NCBI GenBank assembly: GCA_019694955.1
Contig: JAIBAX010000007.1
Location: 44,677 to 108,676 of the forward strand
Source: Chitinophagales bacterium
GTDB taxonomy: Bacteria; Bacteroidota; Bacteroidia; Chitinophagales; JADIYW01
Direction: 5' to 3'
Length of the DNA: 64,000 bases
The notes below the pieces were generated by a model. The model did not search any database. It saw only the letters and a program-made list of their open reading frames with translations, and was not told the DNA's origin. Made by a program: the position numbers and the translations under genes. Shown one piece after another: positions 51,411-59,707 of this stretch. The stretch's first letter is position 1. Every line of letters begins with the position of its first letter.

Positions 51411-51840
51411 CTTTATCTTCATGGCGTACCACATTATAAACACCCTTTCCTTCTGCTAACAAAGTACCGTCTTCCTCTTTGTATGCCTTCATATTCGTAG
51501 TAATGATTCTGTTGCCGTTTCGCGAAATCCTTCCTTCCACAATTATATTGCAGTTTCTGGCAGAGCGCAAATAATCTATTCGCATATCGATAGTAGCAAT
51601 CTTATCTTCCATACTGGATAAAGTAGTCATTCCTGCAAAACCACCAATAGCATCTAATGCCGTTGCAAGAACGCCACCATGTATCGCCAGCGTTCTAGGA
51701 TCGCCTACCAGTTCATGGCGAAAAGGTATTAAAGCCTTGGCAAAACCATCCTCAATGTCCAATAATTGCATGCCAACATAGTGGTTAAACGGAATCATTT
51801 CGTTAAACAACTGTGTAAAAAACGCTTTTCTGCTCGACAT
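51400..51840 (-). CDS. PaaI-type hotdog thioesterase
   Basis: A 146-residue hotdog-fold protein hydrolysing acyl-CoA thioesters. Family features are VGMQLLDIEDGFAKALIPF, the catalytic-helix region AIHGGVLATALDAIGGFAGM (HGG then Asp/Glu-type helix) and IDMRIDYLRSARNCNIIVEG. The substrate is unknown; proteins of this class often act in aromatic-acid catabolism or as general housekeeping thioesterases. It is transcribed away from hemW with a -7 motif 47 bases upstream. Confidence 0.88.
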   Translation of the reverse strand: MSSRKAFFTQLFNEMIPFNHYVGMQLLDIEDGFAKALIPFRHELVGDPRTLAIHGGVLATALDAIGGFAGMTTLSSMEDKIATIDMRIDYLRSARNCNIIVEGRISRNGNRIITTNMKAYKEEDGTLLAEGKGVYNVVRHEDKEKN

Positions 51841-51886
51841 ATTTAATCACTTTATTATAAAATTTAAAAATACAATGTAGTTATCA

Positions 51887-51894
51887 CAAAAGTA
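51887..51894 (-). promoter_or_regulatory. Probable -7 element of the thioesterase gene
   Basis: On the minus strand TACTTTTG fits TAnnTTTG, 46 bases before the ATG at 51840. Confidence 0.4.
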
Positions 51895-51929
51895 ATTATA
51901 AAATAGTCCATTAATAAAATCTAATTCCC

Positions 51930-51953
51930 TATTCTCGTGTCGACACGAGAATA
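51930..51953. repeat. Perfect 24-base palindrome with GTGTCGACAC core
   Basis: TATTCTCGTGTCGACACGAG plus AATA is fully self-complementary. The 14-base core TCGTGTCGACACGA is shared with a palindrome at 62986-63005. Both are preceded by ATTCCC within a few bases. It lies between hemW (3' side) and the thioesterase promoter. Confidence 0.85.
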
Positions 51954-51984
51954 TGAGTGGACTACTTTATAAATCATCTTGTTA

Positions 51985-53112
51985 TTATTCCGTCCAAAAT
52001 AAATCTGCACTAATCGCATCACAAAAAAGCTTGCCTTCTTGTGAAAGTTTCCAGTGCCCACGCTCCTTCTTGAAAAATTGCTGATTCATCTGACTGATTT
52101 GACCAATAAAAAATGACAAAAAAGTCTCTCCGAAACGTGCCAGAATGGTAGCTTCCTCCACTCCCCACATAGTGCGAAGGCCAGTCATAATATATTCATT
52201 ATAAGCAGTTAGCGTGTCGATCTGCTCTATCTCGTTTACTAACACACCTTGCTCCATCGATTGAATATATTGCAAATTATTCGCAACATTCCAGCTTCTT
52301 GTTTGCACATCAAAACTGTGTGCCGCCGGACCGACGCCCAAATATGGCACGTTCTTCCAGTAATTGCTATTATGTACAGCCATATTCCCTTCGGTGGCAA
52401 AATTAGAAATCTCATAGTGGATATAGTTTTGTCCACCCAAAAAATCCATTAGAAATTTAAACTGTTCCTCCACCAATTGGTCTGATGGTGCTACTTTCTC
52501 CTTCCTGTCAATTTGCTTTTGCAGAGGCGTTCTAGGTTCTACTGTTAGCGCATAAGCAGAAATATGTGCAACCTGATGCCGAAGCAATACATCAAGGTTT
52601 TTTTTTAGGTGAATAGTTGAAAGCGTAGGAGTACCATAAATTAAATCCGCACTTAACTTCTCAAAGCCTGCGTCTTGCAACATAGGCAAACATTGCAAAG
52701 CCTGCTTGGCATCATGCGCCCGATGCATATATTGTAAATCTTCTTCAAAAAACGACTGAATACCCAAACTAAATCTATTCACTGGCGTTTTCTTTAGCCA
52801 TCGAATATATTGCTGATTTATGTCATCCGGATTTGCTTCTAAGGTTATTTCTATATCATTGCCCCAACTAAAATGCTTAGATATTTCATCAAAAATACGC
52901 ATCAACGCATTTTCAGAAAGCAGTGATGGCGTACCGCCACCAAAATAAATTGAAGTAAGTTGCGAAGTATTGAGGTAATTTCTCCTTAATTTTATTTCTG
53001 TACAAATGGCTTGAACTAAATCATCCATGTATCGTAATGACGTAGTGAAATGAAAATTGCAATATGAACATGCCTGCCTGCAAAAAGGAATATGAATATA
53101 CAATCCCGCCAA
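51985..53112 (-). CDS. hemW: Radical SAM heme chaperone HemW
   Basis: A 375-residue radical-SAM protein that delivers heme to target enzymes. The family's Cx3Cx2C is clear in PFCRQACSYCNFHF, followed by YFGGGTPSLLS, LEANPDDINQQYIRWLKK, RFSLGIQSFFEEDL and the HemW C-terminal domain (EEQFKFLMDFL, YEISNFA, YLGVGPAAHSF). I choose the TTG at 53112 (reading MAGLYIHIPFC) because the family starts there; a longer frame to a TTG at 53172 would overlap the divergent gene. Older annotations call this coproporphyrinogen oxidase-like. Confidence 0.93.
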   Translation of the reverse strand: MAGLYIHIPFCRQACSYCNFHFTTSLRYMDDLVQAICTEIKLRRNYLNTSQLTSIYFGGGTPSLLSENALMRIFDEISKHFSWGNDIEITLEANPDDINQQYIRWLKKTPVNRFSLGIQSFFEEDLQYMHRAHDAKQALQCLPMLQDAGFEKLSADLIYGTPTLSTIHLKKNLDVLLRHQVAHISAYALTVEPRTPLQKQIDRKEKVAPSDQLVEEQFKFLMDFLGGQNYIHYEISNFATEGNMAVHNSNYWKNVPYLGVGPAAHSFDVQTRSWNVANNLQYIQSMEQGVLVNEIEQIDTLTAYNEYIMTGLRTMWGVEEATILARFGETFLSFFIGQISQMNQQFFKKERGHWKLSQEGKLFCDAISADLFWTE

Positions 53113-53165
53113 AAAATTCGTTTTTTGGTAAAGATAACTTACTTTGCAACAAACTGTAACACGAC

Positions 53166-54935
53166 GTGACAATTTTATCCGGCAAACGATTTTTTATCCT
53201 GCTTATTAGCAGCGTTGTAGCATTACAGGCTTATTCCCAAACGAATTGGCAGTTAAATGTTTATGTTGACAGTTTGGCTAAGGAGCAATTGCAACTGGCT
53301 ACAATGGATAAAATCAACGCCTACCTGAACGAATATCATAGCAATATGGTAAGCAAAGGATATGCAGCAGCTTCCTTAGATTCAGTATGGACACACGGCG
53401 ACACCTTGGAAGCATATTTTTACAAAGGGCAGCAATACTTTTTTGGCAATATCGACTTTCGCTTGGATAAGGATGTATTGCATGATATCAATGTAAAGGA
53501 GAAATTCTTTACCCTAAGGAAAGCAAATTTTTCCGCCTTAGAGGCTTTGCCACCAAAAATTGTAACATACTACGAAAACAATGGCTATCCTTTTGCAAAA
53601 GTTCTCTTCAAAGACATAACACTACAAAAAGACACCTTCTTTGCTGCGCTAGCGGTTGAAAAAGGCCCATTGGTCATCATTGATTCTGTCAACAATGAAT
53701 TGAAAAGCAAGGTCTCCATTAAATTATTGAGAAGCTATATCGGTATTTCTCCGGGAGATATCTATCGGGAGGATTTGCTTAGAAAAGTAGATACGCGCCT
53801 GCGAAAACTTCCGTATGTTACAGTACAAAATCCTACACGGGTTTTATTCAACGAGAAAAATGCAGAAATAGATCTCTTTGTCAATAGGAAGAAAGTCAAT
53901 CAGATTGACTTTATCATTGGCGTACTGCCCAAAAATAGCATTACCGGAAAGATAGTCGTTACCGGTGAAGCCCGCATTCACTTATGGAATGCATTTGGAA
54001 GGGGCGAAAAAATATTTATCGACTGGAAAAAATTAGAAAGAAGCAGCCAGAACCTGCAACTCCTCTTCGAATATCCTTATCTGTTGGGAACTTCATTGGG
54101 TGTGTATGGCGATTTTGCATTGAGGAAAAGAGATACTACCCATTTGGACCTGGCATGGAACTTTGGCATTCCTTACCAGTTCTCCGGAAACGATTATGTA
54201 AAATTATTCTTCAAGAATTTTCAAACCATCGTCCTAAAACCCGATACTTCCTTTGCCTCTAGGAATTTAAAATTACCCGGACTCTTAGATGTTTCAAGTT
54301 TTACATATGGTGGCGAGTGGTACATGGAGCGGTTAGATGATTTATTCAATCCGCAGGATGGTTGGGAGGCACACCTGAGTGTTGGCGTAGGCACCAGAAA
54401 GATTAAACGCAACAACGCCTTCTCAAAAATCGACTCCCCATTTTTCCCTAATTATAATTTTGATAATTTATATGACAGTATTGACTTAAAGACATTTAAA
54501 ACAGAAATCGGGTGGGATTTTAGTCACTATTGGAGGTTTGCACCCCGACATGTTTTAAAAACGGGCATTCAGGGAAAAGGTCTCTTTAATGAAAATATCT
54601 TAGAAAATGAGCTCTATAGAATTGGTGGTGCCAAGATCTTGCGTGGCTTTGATGAAGAAGCCATCCGCACATCCTTTTATCAGCTTACATCGTTGGAATA
54701 TCGCTTTCTGCTGCAACAAACCAGCTATTTCTACTTGTTTTCAGATATTGCCTTAATTAAAATGTACCAACCACAACAGATTAAATGGGATGTGCCGATA
54801 GGATTTGGTGCAGGGCTAGCATTTGGCACCAAAGTAGGCATATTTGGCGTCAGCTATGCATTAGGATGGCAAAGAAATATCCAACTCGACTTCCGGACAG
54901 CAAAAATACATTTTGGCTATGTGACAAACTTCTGA
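53166..54935 (+). CDS. BamA/TamA-family outer-membrane protein
   Basis: A 589-residue protein with a GTG start, a signal peptide (cut near QAYSQ), an N-terminal POTRA-like region (about 40-300, with repeated DSVWTHGDTLEAYFYKGQQY and a later PGDIYREDLL) and a C-terminal barrel of the Omp85 type ending with FGYVTNF. Motifs such as LRGFDEE (the barrel-lumen loop of Omp85 proteins) and YPYLLGTSLGVYGDFAL are visible. It could assemble or export outer-membrane proteins; it is shorter than BamA, so a TamA- or two-partner-like role is more likely. It diverges from hemW. Confidence 0.82.
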   Translation: MTILSGKRFFILLISSVVALQAYSQTNWQLNVYVDSLAKEQLQLATMDKINAYLNEYHSNMVSKGYAAASLDSVWTHGDTLEAYFYKGQQYFFGNIDFRLDKDVLHDINVKEKFFTLRKANFSALEALPPKIVTYYENNGYPFAKVLFKDITLQKDTFFAALAVEKGPLVIIDSVNNELKSKVSIKLLRSYIGISPGDIYREDLLRKVDTRLRKLPYVTVQNPTRVLFNEKNAEIDLFVNRKKVNQIDFIIGVLPKNSITGKIVVTGEARIHLWNAFGRGEKIFIDWKKLERSSQNLQLLFEYPYLLGTSLGVYGDFALRKRDTTHLDLAWNFGIPYQFSGNDYVKLFFKNFQTIVLKPDTSFASRNLKLPGLLDVSSFTYGGEWYMERLDDLFNPQDGWEAHLSVGVGTRKIKRNNAFSKIDSPFFPNYNFDNLYDSIDLKTFKTEIGWDFSHYWRFAPRHVLKTGIQGKGLFNENILENELYRIGGAKILRGFDEEAIRTSFYQLTSLEYRFLLQQTSYFYLFSDIALIKMYQPQQIKWDVPIGFGAGLAFGTKVGIFGVSYALGWQRNIQLDFRTAKIHFGYVTNF

Positions 54936-55095
54936 TAAAATAATAGATACAACATCTTGCAACAACAAAAACCAAGTTCCTTTTCAGAAAACATGTATGG
55001 CATTTCAGCACATGATATAGCATACAACAAACCAAATATGTATCTTTTTTAACATAATTAAGCGTAATAAACAGCATTTTCCGATATTAATCCCT

Positions 55096-55103
55096 TATTT
55101 TTG
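55096..55103 (+). promoter_or_regulatory. Probable -7 element upstream of mutL
   Basis: TATTTTTG fits TAnnTTTG, 20 bases before the mutL ATG at 55124. The region 54936-55123 otherwise holds no gene. Confidence 0.4.
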
Positions 55104-55123
55104 GCACTTAAGAAACAGGCTTC

Positions 55124-56932
55124 ATGTCAGATATTATCAAATTACTACCAGCTTCTTTAGCGAATCAAATTGCCGCAGGCGAGGTAATTCAACGACCCGC
55201 GTCTTTGGTGAAGGAGCTATTAGAAAATAGTATTGACGCCGGCGCACAGAACATTCAATTAATCATTAAAGATGCCGGACGCACCCTCGTTCAGGTCGTT
55301 GATGATGGCATTGGAATGAGCCTTACAGATGCGAGAATGTGTTTTGAGCGGCATGCCACCTCCAAAATACAAAACATCAATGATCTCTTCGCCTTATACA
55401 CCATGGGATTCAGGGGTGAGGCAATGGCGTCTATTGCCGCTGTGGCGCAGGTAGAACTTAAAACCTGCAATGGTGAAAATCCATTAGGTACGCATATCCG
55501 CATCGACGCCAGCAAGGTCATCGGTCAGGAGCCTTGCCAACACCCTATCGGCACGACCATTCAGGTTAAGAACTTGTTTTACAATGTGCCTGCACGCCGA
55601 AGTTTTTTAAAATCCAACGCTGTAGAAATGCGGCACATCTTGGATGAATTCACCAGAGTGGCATTGGCACATCCGCATATCTTCTTCACTTTACACCACA
55701 ATGGACTAGAAGTCTTTCACCTAAAATCAGGCAACCTCCGACAAAGGATAGTAAGTCTTTTTGGGAAGATTTATAACGAAAAATTAGTGCCGGTAGAGGA
55801 AACTACTGATTTCTTGAGCATACGCGGCTTCATTGGAAAACCGGAGCTTTCCAAAAAAACACGTGGCGAGCAGTTCTTCTTTGTAAACAACCGCTTCATT
55901 CGCAATAACTTCCTCCATCATGCCATTCAACGGTCTTATGATGGCATCATTTCTGAAAAAAGCTTTCCATTTTATATTTTGTTTATTGATATCGACCCGG
56001 CTAAAATAGATATCAACGTACACCCTACTAAACAGGAGATAAAATTTGAAGATGAACGAGCGGTTTACTTAGTCCTTCAAGCTGCTGCCAAGCATGGATT
56101 AGCACAATATTCTGTGACCCCAACCATTGACTTTGAACACGAGAGTAGATTGCAGGACATCAAAGCTTTTTCCAATTCCCATTCCGATAGGAAGGAGGGA
56201 AGTTTTAATGCTGGATTTCAACCTTCACATAAAGAAGAAAACAAAGAGCAACACTGGGAGAAATTATTCGAAACAGATGCACATACGGAGCAGCGAATCA
56301 TGACCATCCAAAGCAAGGCTTCTTTTGACCAATATCAAGAACCAATAAATGATGATTTACAAGCAAAGAAAGAGGAGCGCATCCTCATGCAATTACATCA
56401 AAAATATATCCTTACACAGATAAAATCAGGTATTATTTTGGTGGATCAATCTAGGGCACATCAACGGGTGCTTTTCGAACAATACCTAGATGCACTGCAC
56501 AAAACACCAGCAGCTAGCCAACAAACCCTTTTCCCAAAAACCATAGAATTGCATCCTTCGGATGCGGAACTTCTAAGAGAAATGCAGGAAGATTTATTAT
56601 CGCTAGGTTTCGATATACAGAACTTTGGACAGCATTCGTTTGTTATACATGGCGTACCTTTGGATTTAATACATGAGGAAGAACAGCAATTAATCGATGG
56701 GTTATTGGAACAATATAAATTGCAGAGCAAAGTGGAAAAAATTGAAAGACGAGATCAGTTGGCACGTTCGTTGGCATTGCAAATGGCAATAAAATCGGGA
56801 AAGCCTCTGAACACCAAAGAGATGGCGGTGCTAATTGATGAGTTATTTGCCTGCGAGCAACCCAACTACACCCCTACCGGAGAGAAAACATTTATAACCT
56901 TCACCTTAGAAGAACTGGCACAAGCATTTTAA
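55124..56932 (+). CDS. mutL: DNA mismatch repair protein MutL
   Basis: A 602-residue GHKL ATPase that links MutS mismatch recognition to repair. Visible ATPase motifs are ANQIAAGEVIQRPASLVKEL, DDGIGM, TSKIQNINDL, TMGFRGEAMASI and HPTKQEIKFED. A poorly conserved linker (about 345-415) precedes the dimerisation domain. The C-terminal metal motif is degenerate: the canonical DQHA-x2-E-x4-E reads DQSRAHQRVLFE, and CPHGRP-like residues are replaced by CEQPNYTPTGEK. Endonuclease activity is therefore doubtful; this is an inference. It is followed directly by two rhomboid genes. Confidence 0.95.
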   Translation: MSDIIKLLPASLANQIAAGEVIQRPASLVKELLENSIDAGAQNIQLIIKDAGRTLVQVVDDGIGMSLTDARMCFERHATSKIQNINDLFALYTMGFRGEAMASIAAVAQVELKTCNGENPLGTHIRIDASKVIGQEPCQHPIGTTIQVKNLFYNVPARRSFLKSNAVEMRHILDEFTRVALAHPHIFFTLHHNGLEVFHLKSGNLRQRIVSLFGKIYNEKLVPVEETTDFLSIRGFIGKPELSKKTRGEQFFFVNNRFIRNNFLHHAIQRSYDGIISEKSFPFYILFIDIDPAKIDINVHPTKQEIKFEDERAVYLVLQAAAKHGLAQYSVTPTIDFEHESRLQDIKAFSNSHSDRKEGSFNAGFQPSHKEENKEQHWEKLFETDAHTEQRIMTIQSKASFDQYQEPINDDLQAKKEERILMQLHQKYILTQIKSGIILVDQSRAHQRVLFEQYLDALHKTPAASQQTLFPKTIELHPSDAELLREMQEDLLSLGFDIQNFGQHSFVIHGVPLDLIHEEEQQLIDGLLEQYKLQSKVEKIERRDQLARSLALQMAIKSGKPLNTKEMAVLIDELFACEQPNYTPTGEKTFITFTLEELAQAF

Positions 56933-56933
56933 C

Positions 56934-57620
56934 ATGAGAAGATTTGAAGACATACCTGATGTTACAAAGAATCTGCTGATTCTGAATGTTTTTGTGTATT
57001 TAATTATAGTCTTCTTTCCTTGGACAATTCATTTACTGGGCAATCATTACATATCTTCAAAAGCCTTTTATCCTTTTCAAATAATTACTAGTATTTTCGT
57101 GCATGACCCTTTAAATGGAAGATCAGGAATTTTTCATCTAATATTCAACATGTACCTACTTTATTCTTTAGGGTCAGTGTTGGAGTATTTCTGGGGGCCA
57201 AAAAAATTTGGCTTTTTTTATCTTTCCTGTGGAATCGGTGCAAATATTTTAGAGTTACTTATAAATGCAATAAGAACTTATAAATTTACAGGAGTTATAT
57301 TAATCTCTGAAACCACCGATTATGATTTATCACAAGTGTACAATATTTTACATGGGGTGAGTTATGGTGCATCAGGTGCTATTTTTGGATTATTGATTGC
57401 GGTATTTATGCTATTTCCAAGTACAAGAGTAAACTTAATATTTCCACCAATAGAGTTAGAATATAGAATATATATACCCATTCTTATTTTTTTAGAATTT
57501 TATTTGGCAACAAATAAATTCCAAAATGACAACATTAATCATATTGTTCATTTATCAGGGGCATTTCTAGGATATATGATGATTTATTATTGGAATAAAC
57601 GTTCAAACACTTTTTATTAG
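56934..57620 (+). CDS. Rhomboid-family intramembrane serine protease (first copy)
   Basis: A 228-residue membrane protein with about six hydrophobic helices. The rhomboid signatures are present: HLIFNMYLLYSLGSVLE on the helix-2 side, catalytic Ser in YGASGAIFGLL and catalytic His in HIVHLSGAFLGYM. It cleaves transmembrane substrates within the bilayer; its substrate is unknown. It starts one base after the mutL stop and 6 bases before the second rhomboid gene. The two copies differ strongly in sequence, so they are not a recent duplication. Confidence 0.9.
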   Translation: MRRFEDIPDVTKNLLILNVFVYLIIVFFPWTIHLLGNHYISSKAFYPFQIITSIFVHDPLNGRSGIFHLIFNMYLLYSLGSVLEYFWGPKKFGFFYLSCGIGANILELLINAIRTYKFTGVILISETTDYDLSQVYNILHGVSYGASGAIFGLLIAVFMLFPSTRVNLIFPPIELEYRIYIPILIFLEFYLATNKFQNDNINHIVHLSGAFLGYMMIYYWNKRSNTFY

Positions 57621-57626
57621 CAAAAA

Positions 57627-58523
57627 ATGATTACACGAGGATCCATAAAAGACGAAATAGTTTACTACTATAAATATGGTGGTGATGTTTCAAGGATTAT
57701 AGTTATTCTTATACTGGTCTTTGTTGTACAAATATTCCTTTGGCTGGTTGGCGATGTGATATTTGGTGGATGGGGAACAAAAATTTTAGACTATTTTCTG
57801 TTATCCTCCAGCGCCACACAAACCTTAAAACATATTTGGACGCCATTTACTTACTCACTGTTTCACGCCAATCCTTTTCATTTGATATTCAATTTATTAG
57901 GGTTGTACTGGTTTGGCAGTGTTATTAAAGAGTATATTGGCAATCCAAAAATTACACCCATCTTTTATTTAGGTGCTTTTTTTGGTGGACTAACTTATCT
58001 ATTATTATATAATCCTATCATGAGAATCCCTTACTCGGCGGAATTAGGCGTACTAATTGGTGCGAGTGGTGGCGTGTTGGCCATTTTGGGTGCTGCAGCA
58101 ACCATTGCTCCCAACCATAGTTTCCATCTAATCTTTTTTGGCTCGATTCGATTGCTATGGATAGCACTTTTTTACGTTATTCTTGATTTATTTAATATTG
58201 CAAAAGCAGATATTGGCACCGGGTTAGCGCATATTGGTGGTCTCGGCTTCGGCGTTTTGTTTGCAAAACTGCTCCAAAATGGGGTAGATGTTTCAAAAAT
58301 GTTTTATGCAGTTATAGATTTCTTTACAGGCATTTTTTCGCCAAAACCCAAATTAAAAGTGGTACACAAAGAAACTAAGAAAGCGCATTCAACAAGCAAC
58401 ACAAATACTACGCCCAGCCAAAATGAAATAGATGCAATATTAGATAAAATCGGCAAATCAGGATATGGTAGTTTAACCGCTGAAGAAAGAGAAACATTAT
58501 TTAAAGCTAGCAACAAAAAATGA
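57627..58523 (+). CDS. Rhomboid-family intramembrane serine protease (second copy)
   Basis: A 298-residue membrane protein. After an amphipathic N-terminus and a first helix, the core shows HLIFNLLGLYWFGSVI, the Ser motif GASGGVLAILGA and the His motif GTGLAHIGGLGFG. The C-terminus is a soluble tail of about 65 residues (KKAHSTSNTNTTPSQNEIDA...) ending in a helix GYGSLTAEERETLFKAS, a conserved extension in Bacteroidota rhomboids. Its stop overlaps the start of the EEP gene (ATGA). Confidence 0.92.
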   Translation: MITRGSIKDEIVYYYKYGGDVSRIIVILILVFVVQIFLWLVGDVIFGGWGTKILDYFLLSSSATQTLKHIWTPFTYSLFHANPFHLIFNLLGLYWFGSVIKEYIGNPKITPIFYLGAFFGGLTYLLLYNPIMRIPYSAELGVLIGASGGVLAILGAAATIAPNHSFHLIFFGSIRLLWIALFYVILDLFNIAKADIGTGLAHIGGLGFGVLFAKLLQNGVDVSKMFYAVIDFFTGIFSPKPKLKVVHKETKKAHSTSNTNTTPSQNEIDAILDKIGKSGYGSLTAEERETLFKASNKK

Positions 58524-59656
58524 AGCAGTATAAGTTCATAAAACTATTCCTGTCGTTCACTAGTAGAACCATCACATTGATAGTTTGTGGTATTACACTT
58601 GCCAGCATATTTGCAGCCTACGTTAGTCCCAGCATTTTTTGGCCATTAGCATTATTGGGATTAGCATTCCCAATTTTTATGATACTAAACATTATCCTAC
58701 TGAGCGTGTGGCTGTTCAGAAAGCGTTGGTTTGCATTGGTGCCACTCATGATTTGTATCACCGGATTCCCACAAATACAACATTCCTTTGCTTGGCACAT
58801 CGTTCCGAAGAAAAACGAAACGAATGCAATAGAACTAAAAGTAATGACCTACAACGTCCGGAATTTTGACTTATATAATTGGAGTCATAATACGGACTCA
58901 AAAAACAAAATCTACCAAACCATCCTCCAAGAAAATCCTGATATCTTATGTTTACAAGAGTTCTATACAGACACTTCGAAAAACTTTAACAACATCAAAC
59001 AATTAGAAGATTTAGGATATAAATATCATCTTTTCTCCAAGGAACTTACGCTTCGCAAATATGAGCATTGGGGGTTGGCCATATTTTCAAAAATGCCTTT
59101 CAAGGAGAATGGTTTTTTTATGAAGGCTAAAAATTCTACCGTCTATGGCTTTTATCCAAACAAAGGACTTTTTGCAGATATAGATTTTGATGGCAGGGAA
59201 GTAAGAATTGTGAATACACACCTACAATCGATATATCTTCAACAAGAAGACTATGAGGCCATTATCAATGTGAAGAAAGAAAAAGACATGAACAGCCTGC
59301 AAAAAGCGACCTCCATTATTTTCAAACTCAGAAAAGCCTTCGAAAGAAGAGCGGATCAGTCTTTAGAATTGAAGATGTTTACCAGCAGCCAAAAGAAACC
59401 CATTATCATTTGTGGCGACTTCAATGATACCCCGCACAGTTTTGCTTATTACCAAGCATCGCATAGCCTACGGGACTCATTTACTGAAGGAGGTTGGGGT
59501 ATTGGAAATACTTACAACGGTCCGATTCCGGGACTTCGTATCGATTATATCTTGCACCATACTGATTTGGAGGTTATAGAAACGAAGGTTTTAAAAAATC
59601 CTATCTCTGACCATTTCCCAGTAGTTACACGCATGATTTGGGAAGAAGAAGAGTGA
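58520..59656 (+). CDS. Membrane-anchored endonuclease/exonuclease/phosphatase protein
   Basis: A 378-residue protein. Three N-terminal hydrophobic helices (about 15-32, 39-60 and 68-80) anchor an EEP domain: MTYNVRNFDLYN, LCLQEFYTD (metal Glu), IVNTHLQS, IICGDFNDTPHSF and the final PISDHFPVV. The catalytic Asp-His and Glu are intact. The location relative to the helices suggests a periplasmic enzyme. It is the fourth gene in the mutL-rhomboid series and is distinct from the secreted EEP protein at 27173. Confidence 0.9.
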   Translation: MKQYKFIKLFLSFTSRTITLIVCGITLASIFAAYVSPSIFWPLALLGLAFPIFMILNIILLSVWLFRKRWFALVPLMICITGFPQIQHSFAWHIVPKKNETNAIELKVMTYNVRNFDLYNWSHNTDSKNKIYQTILQENPDILCLQEFYTDTSKNFNNIKQLEDLGYKYHLFSKELTLRKYEHWGLAIFSKMPFKENGFFMKAKNSTVYGFYPNKGLFADIDFDGREVRIVNTHLQSIYLQQEDYEAIINVKKEKDMNSLQKATSIIFKLRKAFERRADQSLELKMFTSSQKKPIIICGDFNDTPHSFAYYQASHSLRDSFTEGGWGIGNTYNGPIPGLRIDYILHHTDLEVIETKVLKNPISDHFPVVTRMIWEEEE

Positions 59657-59695
59657 TTTAAGCAAAATTATACCTTCTTTTGACGTCAATTTATC

Positions 59696-59703
59696 TATCT
59701 TTG
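59696..59703 (+). promoter_or_regulatory. -7 element abutting the cysS start
   Basis: TATCTTTG matches TAnnTTTG and ends 4 bases before the cysS ATG. Transcription would begin at or next to the start codon, predicting a leaderless mRNA. Confidence 0.6.
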
Positions 59704-59707
59704 TCTT

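Noticed and set aside
53113..53172. N-terminal extension of HemW to the TTG at 53172
   Set aside because: It would overlap the divergent GTG start at 53166; the conserved protein begins at AGLYIHIPFC.
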